A stretch of 34,809 nucleotides of DNA from Comamonadaceae bacterium. GTDB taxonomy: Bacteria; Pseudomonadota; Gammaproteobacteria; Burkholderiales; Burkholderiaceae_C. Below, piece after piece: positions 1-8,211 of this stretch. The notes below the pieces were generated by a model. That model worked only from the letters and a program-made list of their open reading frames with translations, was not told the origin of the DNA and did not search any database. The first letter of the stretch is position 1, and every line of letters begins with the position of its first letter. The stretch spans positions 1 to 34,809 of the forward strand of contig JAIXOX010000024.1 of the NCBI GenBank assembly GCA_027486555.1. Reading direction: 5' to 3'. A program made the position numbers and the translations under genes.

Positions 1-1310
1 AGCTCCAGGCCCAGAGCGGGGGATTGGCGCGTGGCGGCCTCGATGCCGCCGAGCCATTCTTCGATCAAGGCTTGCTCGGTCTGATAGCGGCTGCCCAGTG
101 GGCGCAGCACACGCAAGCTGGCCAGCAGGCGCAAGCTGGCCATGCCCCACAGCGCGTGGCGTGCCACCTTGAGTGGCATGGACCAAGGCGCTTCGCCACG
201 CGCTACACGGGCGCGGTCCCAGCGCAGCAGCCGGTTGGCCAGACCTTGCGGCAGCAGGGCTGCCAGCTCTGGCACACCGGGTTTGAAATGGTCGTAGACC
301 TTGAGCACATCGCCCTCTTTGGCTTTGACTTCTTGCGTCACGCGGTCCCAGCGGCTGGCGCGGCTTTTCAGGTCGGCCACGCGGATGATGTCGTCAAAAG
401 CCATCCACAAAGCCAGCCAGCGGGTGGCCTCAGCCGTCACGGGGCGGGTGGCGTCAGCTGACGCGGATTCGGCATCCAGCAAGCGTTCAAGCCGCTGCAC
501 ATACAAGCGGGCATAGGCTGGGCCTTGGTATTCCACCAAGCGCTGGTGCGCCAAGCCCATCAGGGGGTGCAGGGCGGCTGGAAACTTTGCAGCGACATCG
601 CCGGGCAAAACGGCGGATGAAGTGGCAGAAGGCGCAGGCGCCGCAGGTTTCATCACCTGCTCGACATACTGCGCTTGCTCGCGCTGGCGCGTGACCAGGT
701 CAAAGGCCAGCGCAAAGCCGCGCAAGCTGGCTTGGGCAGCTTTGCTCGGGCCTGCCAACACCGATTCGTAATGTTCGCGTGAGAAGGGCAGCAAGCCGCT
801 GCCCGCCATCGTACCCAGCATCACGGCGCTGACCAGGGTCCCGCTTTCCTGGCACAGGCGGGCCATGTCCATGACGTGGTGGCGCAGGCTGTGCGCGGCG
901 ATCACATCAAGCAGCGGCCCTTCGGGGCGGCGGCCGTCGCCCATGGTCATTTTTTCGGCGGTGGTCAGCGCCCGTGATGAGGCGCTGATGACCAGCGTGC
1001 GGTCGTTTGAGGCCAGGCCGTTGCCAATTTGTCGGGCGGTTTCCAGCAGCTCCGAAGACACCAGCGCATCAAGCCTGCCCGGCAGCGGGTTCAGCCCCAG
1101 CACAGGCAAGCGGCCTTGCAGCTGGCTGTGGGGTACGGGGTAAATTTCGAGGTAATAGGTGGTAGCCCCGGTGCGCTGCGCCACGCCGGGAATGGAGGTG
1201 GCTTGCGCCGGGTAGCCCGCGTGGCGGGCCACATCGACCAGCCAGTCGGCCAGCACGCCGCCGCCTTCGCCGCCCAGGGCGCACAGCAAGATGGAAATGG
1301 GTTGGGTCAT
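1..1310 (-). CDS. iorB: Indolepyruvate:ferredoxin oxidoreductase, beta subunit (partial, C-terminus off the left edge)
   Basis: This is the second subunit of the oxidoreductase that decarboxylates aryl-pyruvates to aryl-acetyl-CoA, and it pairs with iorA upstream. The frame is open from the ATG at 1310 to the window edge, giving 436 complete codons. The N-terminus reads MTQPISILLCALGGEGG, the glycine-rich opening of the 2-oxoacid:acceptor oxidoreductase gamma-type domain, followed by SIPGVAQRTGATTYYLEIYP, also typical of that domain. After about residue 200 it continues into a long helical-looking extension, so it is the extended proteobacterial IorB form rather than the roughly 200-residue archaeal form. 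The start lies 27 nt after the iorA stop, behind a purine-rich AAAGAAAC stretch, so the two genes are surely co-transcribed. Confidence 0.88.
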   Translation of the reverse strand, partial: MTQPISILLCALGGEGGGVLADWLVDVARHAGYPAQATSIPGVAQRTGATTYYLEIYPVPHSQLQGRLPVLGLNPLPGRLDALVSSELLETARQIGNGLASNDRTLVISASSRALTTAEKMTMGDGRRPEGPLLDVIAAHSLRHHVMDMARLCQESGTLVSAVMLGTMAGSGLLPFSREHYESVLAGPSKAAQASLRGFALAFDLVTRQREQAQYVEQVMKPAAPAPSATSSAVLPGDVAAKFPAALHPLMGLAHQRLVEYQGPAYARLYVQRLERLLDAESASADATRPVTAEATRWLALWMAFDDIIRVADLKSRASRWDRVTQEVKAKEGDVLKVYDHFKPGVPELAALLPQGLANRLLRWDRARVARGEAPWSMPLKVARHALWGMASLRLLASLRVLRPLGSRYQTEQALIEEWLGGIEAATRQSPALGLE

Positions 1311-1337
1311 GTTGTTTCTTTCAGGCCTCTGTGGGGC

Positions 1338-3494
1338 TCAAGCCGGTTGCAGCCAGCGGGTGGCCAGGCTTTGCCAGCGGGCCCACAGGCGCTCGTGCAG
1401 CTTGGGGTTTTGCACCACTTCGGCGCGGTAAAAAGACGGACACAGCGTGGCCGCATGGGCGTTTTCGCCGCACAGGCCGCAGCCCACACAGCCGTCGATC
1501 ACGGTGGCCACCGGGTCCACTTTCAGCGGGTCGGGGTTGTCCTTGAGTGTGAGCGTGGGGCAGCCCGACAGGCGAATGCAAGCGTGGTCGCCGTTGCACA
1601 CGTCTTCGTCCACGCCGTATTTCACGCGCTCGACCCGCTCGCCCTTGGAGAGCAGCGAGGCCAACCAGGGCTTGATGCGGCGCTGTCGCTCCAACTGACA
1701 TTCGCCCTCGGCCACGATCACCTTCAGGCCTTGAAACTCGGTGGTGAAGGCCTCGGTCAGCGTGGCCTGCATGTGGCTCACTTCGTAGGTGTGCACCGTG
1801 CGCAGCCACTGCACGCCCAGCCCTTTGAGGGTGGACTCGATGGTCTGGTTGGTGTGCACCATGCTTTGGCGTTTGTCGCCCGCCAGTTCTTTGGCGATGT
1901 CGGTGGGCGTGTTGATGATGTCTTGTGTGCCGGTGGCCGAGGTGTAGCCGTTTTTGAAGATCAACAGCACCGCATCGTCGCCGTTGAACAGCGCGCTTTG
2001 CACGCCCGTCAGCAAGCCGTTGTGCCAAAAGCCGCCATCGCCCATGACCGACAACACACGGCGCTTCATGACCGGTGACACCCCCGCACGGCTGGCCAGG
2101 CTCATGCCGTAGCCCAGGATGGAGTGACCCACCGAAAACGGCTCAAAGGTGGCCAGCGCATGGCAGCCGATGTCGCCTGAAATGTGCACCGGTCCGACGT
2201 CTTGCTGGGCCAGCTTGAGGGCCGAAAACACGGGCCGCTCGGGGCAGCCAATGCACATGCTGGGTGGCCGTGCAGGCAAGGGGCTGCCCAGCAGGGCTTG
2301 CACTTGCTGGCGGCGTTCGCCGTTGGTGTGCAGCCATTGCCGCGTGGCTTCGGGCACAGCGTCCGCTTGATGACGCTCCAGAAACTTCAGCAGGCCCTGG
2401 GCCATGACTTCGGCCGTGTACTCGCCGCCCGAGGGCAGCATGTCTTTGCCGTGCAGCGGAGTTTGCAGGTCCAGGCGGCGCAGCATCAAGGCGAGTTCTT
2501 GCTCGATGTATTCGGGCTGGCCTTCTTCGAGCAGCAGCACGGCCGATTTGTCTTTGCAGAAACTCACCAGCTCATCGGGCACCAACGGGTAGGTCACGTT
2601 CAGCACCAGCACCGACATGCTGGACGCGCCAAACGCATCAGCCAGGTCGAACTGCTGCAGGGCGCGCATGAGGGTGTTGTACAAACCACCTTGCACGATC
2701 AGGCCCAGGTGGCGGTGGGTGCTGCCTTCAAAGTGTTCGTTCAGGAGCTGTTCGGCAATATATTGGCGGGCAGCGGGCAGGCGGTGCTCGATCTTGCGTT
2801 TTTCTTGTGCAAAGGTCACCGGCGGGTGCGCCAGCTTCATGTAGTTAAAGCCTGCCGGCTCGTCGATCAGGTGTTTTTTGGACAGCTTGGGGGCCTGGTT
2901 GTCCTTGGCTACAAACTGGCCGCGCACATGGCAAGCGCGGATGCGCAGCTCCATCATCACCGGCATGTTGGACGCTTCGGACAGCCTGAAACCGTGCTCC
3001 ACCATGTTGACCATTTGGCCCAACTCAGGCCGGGGGTCGAGCAGGCACATGCCCGATTTGAGGGCATAGGCGTGTGTACGCTCTTGAATGACGCTGGCGC
3101 CCTCGCCGTAGTCTTCACCCACCACGATCAGCACGCCACCGGTCACGCCGGGGGATGACAGATTGGACAGCGCGTCAGCCGCCACGTTGGTGCCCACAAT
3201 CGACTTCCAGGTCACCGCGCCGCGAATCGGGTAATGGATGGACGCGCCCAGCATGGCCGCCGCCGAAGCTTCGTTGGAACAGGCTTCCACATGCACGCCC
3301 AGTTCGTCCATGTAGGGCTTGGCTTGGACCATGACGTCGAGCAGGTGCGAGACGGGTGCGCCCTGGTAGCCGCCCACATAGCTCACACCCGACTGCAGCA
3401 GCCCCTTGGTGATGGCCAAAATGCCCTCGCCGTGAAAGACCTCGCCTGCGCCCATGCGCAGGGCCTTGATTTCTTCGTGAAATGAAACTTCCAA
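1338..3494 (-). CDS. iorA: Indolepyruvate:ferredoxin oxidoreductase, alpha subunit
   Basis: This is the thiamine-diphosphate subunit (718 aa) of the cytoplasmic enzyme that oxidises indolepyruvate and related aryl-pyruvates with CoA and ferredoxin. The order is an N-terminal pyruvate:ferredoxin-type domain (YQGAPVSHLLD, near residue 45), a CIGCPERPVFSAL motif near 412, the TPP-binding stretch GDGGFWHNG near 484 with NGYTSATGTQD after it, and a C-terminal ferredoxin-like region. There the second cluster motif is complete (CVGCGLCG...LCP, from about 667), but the first reads CNGDHACIRLSGCP (about 631) and carries only three cysteines. The start is a TTG at 3494; an AAGGAG lies 6 nt upstream (3501-3506) and no better ATG exists nearby. 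A perfect inverted repeat at 3557-3576 sits upstream and may be an operator. Family certain; exact aryl-pyruvate substrate not shown. Confidence 0.93.
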   Translation of the reverse strand: MEVSFHEEIKALRMGAGEVFHGEGILAITKGLLQSGVSYVGGYQGAPVSHLLDVMVQAKPYMDELGVHVEACSNEASAAAMLGASIHYPIRGAVTWKSIVGTNVAADALSNLSSPGVTGGVLIVVGEDYGEGASVIQERTHAYALKSGMCLLDPRPELGQMVNMVEHGFRLSEASNMPVMMELRIRACHVRGQFVAKDNQAPKLSKKHLIDEPAGFNYMKLAHPPVTFAQEKRKIEHRLPAARQYIAEQLLNEHFEGSTHRHLGLIVQGGLYNTLMRALQQFDLADAFGASSMSVLVLNVTYPLVPDELVSFCKDKSAVLLLEEGQPEYIEQELALMLRRLDLQTPLHGKDMLPSGGEYTAEVMAQGLLKFLERHQADAVPEATRQWLHTNGERRQQVQALLGSPLPARPPSMCIGCPERPVFSALKLAQQDVGPVHISGDIGCHALATFEPFSVGHSILGYGMSLASRAGVSPVMKRRVLSVMGDGGFWHNGLLTGVQSALFNGDDAVLLIFKNGYTSATGTQDIINTPTDIAKELAGDKRQSMVHTNQTIESTLKGLGVQWLRTVHTYEVSHMQATLTEAFTTEFQGLKVIVAEGECQLERQRRIKPWLASLLSKGERVERVKYGVDEDVCNGDHACIRLSGCPTLTLKDNPDPLKVDPVATVIDGCVGCGLCGENAHAATLCPSFYRAEVVQNPKLHERLWARWQSLATRWLQPA

Positions 3495-3556
3495 AGCACG
3501 CTCCTTAAGTGGTTGCAGTCCATTAATATTTTCTGTGGGTCATCTTACTTATAAGT

Positions 3557-3576
3557 TTATTCAATGGAGTGAATAA
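3557..3576. promoter_or_regulatory. Inverted repeat, possible operator between iorA and the Bug gene
   Basis: TTATTCA, a 6-nt spacer, and TGAATAA form a perfect 7-bp inverted repeat in the AT-rich divergent intergenic region (3495-3682). The geometry fits a dimeric repressor site. It lies 63 bp upstream of the iorA start and 107 bp upstream of the solute-binding-protein start. No regulator gene is adjacent, so the regulator and the controlled direction are unknown. I could not identify convincing -35/-10 pairs. Confidence 0.4.
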
Positions 3577-3682
3577 GGTTCATGCGCCAAACATATGAGT
3601 TATGGCCAGTCATCTTGGTTACAGCAGACCCCGCGTAAAGACCCCAACATGATGCATCCGCCAAACCAACAGGAGTCGAGAC

Positions 3683-4666
3683 ATGAGCAGCAGACGACAG
3701 TGGATTCAATGGGTCGGCCTGGGTGCCGCTTCGCTGGGTGTGATGGGCCGCGCGTGGGCCGGTCCATTTCCGGAAAAGCCGATCAAAATGATCGTGCCCT
3801 ATCCAGCGGGTGGTGGTGCCGACCAATGGGCCAGAATTGTGGCGGGCAAGGCCGAGAAATTGTTGGGGCAGCCCATTGTGATGGACTACAAACCGGGTGC
3901 CAGCACCACCATTGGCGCAGATGCCGCCGCCAAAGCGCCCGCCGATGGCTACACCGTGCATTTGATTGACAGCACCGCTTTTGCCTACGTGCCCAACATG
4001 CGCAAAGTGTCTTATGACCCACTCAAGGCCTTCACGCCTTTGGTCCATTTGGGCGAATTGCCGTTTGTCCTGGTGGCCCACCCTTCTGTGCCAGTTCGCA
4101 ATTTGCAAGAGCTGATTGCCTTTGCCAAAGCCAACCCCAACAAACTCAATTGCGCCAGTGCGGGAGTGGGTTCGCCGCATCACCTGATTGCCGAAATTTT
4201 CAAGCAGCGAGCAGGCATCTCCATGAACCATGTGCCCTATAAGGGGGCTGCTCAGTACATTGCCGATTTGTTGGGCGGTCAGGTGGACTTGGCCGTTTCA
4301 ACCCTGGGGCCGGCCATGCCGCACATCCAAACAGGCCGCATGCGTGCTTTGGCCGTGTCGTCTGGCAAGCGTTCGTCCGCCATGCCCGATGTCCCCACCA
4401 TTGCCGAGCAAGGGTTTGAGGGCTTTGATGAAAAACCCTGGAACTGTTTTGTGACCAACGCCGGTGTGCCCGCTGAAGCCCTGGACCGCTTGCGCTCAGC
4501 CTTTCGCGCCACGATGGATGACCCCGAGGTGATTCAGGCTTTGCGCAAGACAGGTGTGGAAGAAATAGGACGCATGCCTCTGGCCCAAATCAGCGAGCAA
4601 ATGCGCCTGGACAATGTGAAGTGGGGCGATGTGATTCGCCGCGCCAAAATCACCATGGACAGCTGA
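3683..4666 (+). CDS. Bug/TctC-family tripartite tricarboxylate transporter substrate-binding protein (orphan)
   Basis: This 327-aa periplasmic protein binds a small, usually carboxylated, ligand. It starts at an ATG preceded by AGGAG with 7-nt spacing. The N-terminus carries SRRQW, a near-consensus twin-arginine motif, and a hydrophobic stretch ending AWA before GPFPEKPIKMIVPYPAGGGADQ, the classic start of a mature Bug protein (P-x-K-P-I, then the PYPAGGG ligand loop). GQPIVMDYKPGA and NHVPYKGAAQYIADLLGGQVDLA are further family signatures. No TctA or TctB membrane gene is adjacent, as is common for the expanded Bug family in Burkholderiales. It is convergent with the CoA-transferase gene. The ligand cannot be told from sequence; an aryl or acyl acid would suit its neighbours, but that is a guess. 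Confidence 0.92.
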   Translation: MSSRRQWIQWVGLGAASLGVMGRAWAGPFPEKPIKMIVPYPAGGGADQWARIVAGKAEKLLGQPIVMDYKPGASTTIGADAAAKAPADGYTVHLIDSTAFAYVPNMRKVSYDPLKAFTPLVHLGELPFVLVAHPSVPVRNLQELIAFAKANPNKLNCASAGVGSPHHLIAEIFKQRAGISMNHVPYKGAAQYIADLLGGQVDLAVSTLGPAMPHIQTGRMRALAVSSGKRSSAMPDVPTIAEQGFEGFDEKPWNCFVTNAGVPAEALDRLRSAFRATMDDPEVIQALRKTGVEEIGRMPLAQISEQMRLDNVKWGDVIRRAKITMDS

Positions 4667-4701
4667 GGCCGCCAGCTCATCTGGGGACCAGCGCATGGAC
4701 T

Positions 4702-5925
4702 TCAGGCGCTGGGTCGTGCCTTGTCGCGGTACTGATCAAACACCGCGCCTTGCTGGAACAAAGCCTCGGTGTCTTGGGCTGAATAGCCAAGCTCGGCCAG
4801 CACCGATGCCGAGTGTTGGCCCAACCAAGGCGCAGGCATGCGAATGCTGCCCAGCGCACCGCTGGATTTGATGGGCAAACCCAAGGTCTTCATCGGTCCA
4901 ATGATGGGGTGATCGATGTCGTGCACCATTTTTCGGGCCTGGACATGGGGGTCATGGAGTGCTTGCTCGTAACCGAAAACAGGGCCGCCTGGAATGCCCA
5001 CTGCATCCAGCAGCGCCACCCAGTGGGCCGTTGGGTGTTGCGTGGTGACCGATTCAATGTCGCGCTCAAGCGCATCCACGTTTTTGACCCGAAGGGCCTG
5101 TGTGCGGTAGTCCGGGCGTTCAAGCCAACCGGGTTGGGCGATGACTTTTTCACAAAATGCCACCCACATTTTTTGGGTGCCCGCCCCCACGGTCAAGTAG
5201 CCGTCTTGTGTGCGATAGGCTTGGTAGGGTGCAGAGCGTCTGTGCCGTGTGCCTGTGGCGGTGGGGATTTCGCCCGAGCCAAAAAACGCCCCGAATTCCC
5301 AAGGGGTCCAAGCCAGCCCCGCCTCCAGCAGCGAAGTCTCGATGTACTGGCCTTCGCCAAAACGCAGCTTGCCAATCAGGGCGCCCAAAATGCCCGACAG
5401 GGCCGTGACCCCACTGGCAATGTCGTTCATGGCAATGCCCACTTTGGCTGGCCGCCCGCCGGGTTCGCCCGTCATCATCATGATGCCGGACATGCCTTGG
5501 GCAATGATGTCAAACCCGCCTTTTTGGCCATACGGCCCGGTTTGGCCAAAGCCCGACATGGACGCGTAAATCACGCCCGGGTTGTACGCGCGAATGCTCT
5601 CGTGATCGAGCCCCATGCGCTTGACCACACCGGGGCGGAAGTTTTCCAGCACGATGTCCGCCTTTGCGGCCAACTGCTGGGCGATCTTCAGACCCGCCGG
5701 GTCTTTCAGGTTCAGGGCGATGCTTTGTTTGTTGCGGTTGAGCACTGCAAAACAATACGACTCGCCGTTGACTTGGGGTTCAAATTGGCGCGATGCATCA
5801 CCTTTGTCGGCGTTTTCGAGTTTGATGACATCGGCCCCCATGTCGCCCAACACCATGGCGCAATAAGGGCCAGCCAACACATTGGTCAAGTCGAGGACGC
5901 GAAGGCCAGACAGTGGGAGTTTCAT
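4702..5925 (-). CDS. Class III (CaiB/BaiF/Frc-type) CoA-transferase
   Basis: This 407-aa cytoplasmic enzyme of the formyl-CoA transferase/CaiB family moves CoA between carboxylic acids. The frame is open further upstream, but that extension overlaps the crotonase gene and has no family character. The ATG at 5925 gives the standard opening MKLPLSGLRVLDLTNVLAGP. Visible motifs are GADVIKLE near residue 30, NRNKQSIALNLK near 63, VLENFRPGVVKRMG near 92, and VGIAMNDIASG with Asp168 at the position of the catalytic aspartate of Frc (Asp169). The GGxxDxIAQGMSG loop is also present. It begins 31 nt after the stop of the crotonase, so the two form an operon for activating and processing an acyl acid. 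The substrate is unknown. Confidence 0.92.
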   Translation of the reverse strand: MKLPLSGLRVLDLTNVLAGPYCAMVLGDMGADVIKLENADKGDASRQFEPQVNGESYCFAVLNRNKQSIALNLKDPAGLKIAQQLAAKADIVLENFRPGVVKRMGLDHESIRAYNPGVIYASMSGFGQTGPYGQKGGFDIIAQGMSGIMMMTGEPGGRPAKVGIAMNDIASGVTALSGILGALIGKLRFGEGQYIETSLLEAGLAWTPWEFGAFFGSGEIPTATGTRHRRSAPYQAYRTQDGYLTVGAGTQKMWVAFCEKVIAQPGWLERPDYRTQALRVKNVDALERDIESVTTQHPTAHWVALLDAVGIPGGPVFGYEQALHDPHVQARKMVHDIDHPIIGPMKTLGLPIKSSGALGSIRMPAPWLGQHSASVLAELGYSAQDTEALFQQGAVFDQYRDKARPSA

Positions 5926-5956
5926 GGGATGACTTTCGTGGATCGGCGAGAAAGTT

Positions 5957-6754
5957 TCAGCGGCCTTTGAACACAGCTTTGCGCTTTTCCATGAAGGCGG
6001 TGCGACCCTCGGTGAAGTCGGCGCTGTTGAAGCATTGCGCCACCAATTGGTCGCACAGAGCGACGTCGCGCAAGGCATCGTCTTTGACAATTTCGCCCAC
6101 AATGGTTTTGATGGATGCCACGGTCAGGGGGGCGTTGGCCGAAATGGTGTCGGCATATTGCTGGACAAAGCCAAGCAACTCATCCTTGGGGACTGAGCGG
6201 TTGATCAAGCCCATGGCCAGTGCTTCAGCAGCACTGAATTGACGGGCGGTGAAAAATATTTCCTGCGCAAATGCCGGACCGACCACGTCCACCAATTTGC
6301 GCACACCATCGAATTCGTAGCCCAGCCCCAGTTTGGCAGCGGGCACCGCAAAACGCGCGTTGTCGGCCGCAATGCGAATGTCACAGTTCAAAGCCACCGC
6401 CACGCCACCGCCAATGCAATAGCCCTGAATCATGGCCAAGGTGGGTTTGTTGAGTTTTTTCAAGGCCTGCGTGCCTCGTTCGGCCACTTCGTCGTAATGG
6501 CGGGTGGCCTGCGCCGAGTCACGCTGCTCGGCAAATTCCGAGATGTCAGCACCCGAAATAAAGGCTTTATCGCCTGCGCCGTGCACCACCACCACGCGAA
6601 TGTCGTCATCGCGCGCAAAGTCGTTCGCAATGTCGGCCAGTCCCTGCCACATCTCCAGTGACACGGCGTTGTGTCGGGCCGGGTTGTTGAAGGTGATCCA
6701 GCCCACATGCTTGTCTTTGTGGGCGGCCATCTTGTCTGTTTTCAAAAGGCTCAT
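5957..6754 (-). CDS. Enoyl-CoA hydratase/isomerase-family protein lacking both canonical catalytic glutamates
   Basis: This 265-aa crotonase-fold protein is first in an operon with the CoA-transferase. The oxyanion-hole elements are present (SGADI at residues 68-72, CIGGG at 113-117), as is the C-terminal FTEGRTAFMEKRKAVFKGR, so CoA-thioester binding is expected. The two glutamates of rat mitochondrial hydratase (Glu144 in GGGCE, Glu164 in FGQPE) align with Ala119 (GGGVA) and Ala139 (FAVPA). Ordinary syn-hydration is therefore doubtful; isomerase, thioesterase or C-C hydrolase chemistry, as in divergent crotonases, is possible. GYEFDG (146-151) follows where classic enzymes have a GAGG stretch and might supply an acid. 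The annotation should stay at family level. Confidence 0.88.
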   Translation of the reverse strand: MSLLKTDKMAAHKDKHVGWITFNNPARHNAVSLEMWQGLADIANDFARDDDIRVVVVHGAGDKAFISGADISEFAEQRDSAQATRHYDEVAERGTQALKKLNKPTLAMIQGYCIGGGVAVALNCDIRIAADNARFAVPAAKLGLGYEFDGVRKLVDVVGPAFAQEIFFTARQFSAAEALAMGLINRSVPKDELLGFVQQYADTISANAPLTVASIKTIVGEIVKDDALRDVALCDQLVAQCFNSADFTEGRTAFMEKRKAVFKGR

Positions 6755-6900
6755 GAAGCGGCTCCAAGTGAATTTTTTTCAGTATGTGTCGCAACGGCTT
6801 GCTCAAAGGTTACCCGTGCGACAGTCGCCAATGCATCCGGCTCTGTGAAGTTTGAAGTGGAGGGCTTGCCTTGGGCACAGTGATCTGCTTTGTGGGCAGT

Positions 6901-7143
6901 GCGGGAGTCTCTTCTTCGGGGCGATGGGGGTGGTCTGCAAGAGTCATCGCGACGAGGGCGTCGCTCCTACAAATACCTCGGCCTTTGTGGGAGCCCGGCC
7001 CTCGGGGCGATGGGGGTGGTCTGCAAGAGTCATCGCGAAGAGTGCGTCGCTCCTACAAATACCTCGGCCTTTGTGGGAGCCCCGCCCTCGGGGCGATGGT
7101 TGGTGGTCTGCGAGAGTCATCGCGACGAGGGCGTCGATCCTAC
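6901..7143. repeat. Array of six alternating inverted REP-like elements (BIME-like)
   Basis: The gene-free interval 6755-7275 contains six related 26-nt elements: forward at 6901-6926 (degenerate), 6987-7012 and 7073-7098; reverse at 6945-6970, 7031-7056 and 7118-7143. The forward and reverse pair recurs with an 86-bp period. Each element starts GTRGGAGC, folds into a short stem around a CCCT loop, and ends GCGATG. The forward type has stem GCCCCG/CGGGGC and the reverse type GCGACG/CGTCGC, so stem bases differ in a compensatory way while head, loop and tail are kept. The GTRG head is that of REP elements mobilised by RAYT (TnpA-REP) transposases, but no RAYT gene lies in the window. The rest of the interval shows nothing else recognisable beyond presumed promoters of the two divergent flanking genes. 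Confidence 0.85.
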
Positions 7144-7275
7144 AAAAAAAGCGTTCTTGCAAACATCATCGGGCTTCACCAATAAGAGGGGCTGGACCAG
7201 CGACCAAACCCAAGCGCTACCCCCTGACTGCTGGTCTATCGGTGCAAAATATCAACCACGATCGGTATGCATTGA

Positions 7276-8211
7276 ATGAATATCAAAGACTTGGACCTGA
7301 ACCTCTTGCGTTTGTTTGACGCGGTGTGGCGCACGCGCAGCGTGAGCCTGGCCGCGCAGCAACTGGGCATGTCACAACCGGCGGCCAGCCAGGGTTTGGC
7401 GCGTTTGCGGACCATGTTGGGCGACGCCCTGTTTGAGCGCAGCGGCTCTGGCGTGCGGCCCACGCCGCGCGCCGACAGGCTGGCGCAGGGGGTGCAAATT
7501 GCGCTGGGCACGATCGAAGAGGCGCTCAACGCCTCGCAGGTGTTTGACCCTCTGCGATCCAAGCGCGTGCTGCGCGTGCACCTGAGCGACATTGGCGAAG
7601 CGCGTTTTTTGCCCGAGCTCGTGTTGAAGCTGCAGCGCATGGCACCGGGCATGCGGCTCGAAGCCATGCCGCTGCCACACGACCAGATTGGTCCGGCGCT
7701 GGACAACGGCCAGTTGGACCTGGCGATTGGATTTTTGCCAGACGTCAGCGACACCTTGCACCAGCCCTTGCTCAGCGACCGCTATGTGGTGCTGATGCGC
7801 CAAGGCCACCCGGTGGCCCAGCGCTGGAGCCGGTTGCAAGCGCGCCAACCTAAGCACGAGGAGGCCCTAGAAGTCTTGGCAGAGCTGGAGTTTGCCGCCG
7901 TGCGCACGCACGCCGATACGCTGCGCATTCTGGAGTTGATGCACTGGCAGCACCGCCTGCGCCTGACCGTGAGCCATTTCCTGTCACTGCCTGGCATCGT
8001 GCGCAGCAGCGATCTGGCAGTGCTCATGCCGCGCAATTTTGCGCAAGGCTTTGCACAGGCGGGCGAGTTGGCCTTGATCGAGCCTGATTTGCCCTTGCGC
8101 GATTTCACCGTGTCCATGCACTGGAGTCAGCGCTTTGACAAAGACCCGTGCCTGCAGTGGCTGCGGGCCAGAGTGGCCCAATTGTTCAGTACCCACATCG
8201 CCACACCATGA
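7276..8211 (+). CDS. LysR-family transcriptional regulator
   Basis: This 311-aa LysR-type regulator has an N-terminal winged helix-turn-helix (about residues 4-62; LRLFDAVWRTRSVSLAAQQLGMSQ, with the recognition segment PAASQGLARLR) and a periplasmic-binding-protein-like effector domain from about residue 95. The MNIKDLDLNLLRLF opening is of the type seen in NodD/LinR/PnpR-like regulators. It is divergent from the crotonase/CoA-transferase operon across the REP-containing interval. By the usual LysR layout it could control that operon, but the 521-bp distance is long. Its stop overlaps the start of the next gene (ATGA at 8208-8211), so the thioredoxin is translationally coupled. The effector is unknown. 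Confidence 0.92.
   Translation: MNIKDLDLNLLRLFDAVWRTRSVSLAAQQLGMSQPAASQGLARLRTMLGDALFERSGSGVRPTPRADRLAQGVQIALGTIEEALNASQVFDPLRSKRVLRVHLSDIGEARFLPELVLKLQRMAPGMRLEAMPLPHDQIGPALDNGQLDLAIGFLPDVSDTLHQPLLSDRYVVLMRQGHPVAQRWSRLQARQPKHEEALEVLAELEFAAVRTHADTLRILELMHWQHRLRLTVSHFLSLPGIVRSSDLAVLMPRNFAQGFAQAGELALIEPDLPLRDFTVSMHWSQRFDKDPCLQWLRARVAQLFSTHIATP

Noticed and set aside
4813-5970. Long plus-strand frame opposite the CoA-transferase
   Set aside because: The minus strand encodes a complete CoA-transferase with its catalytic aspartate; the plus frame has no recognisable features.
6755-7275. CRISPR array
   Set aside because: The repeats alternate in orientation and fold as REP hairpins; spacers are near-identical and no cas genes are present.
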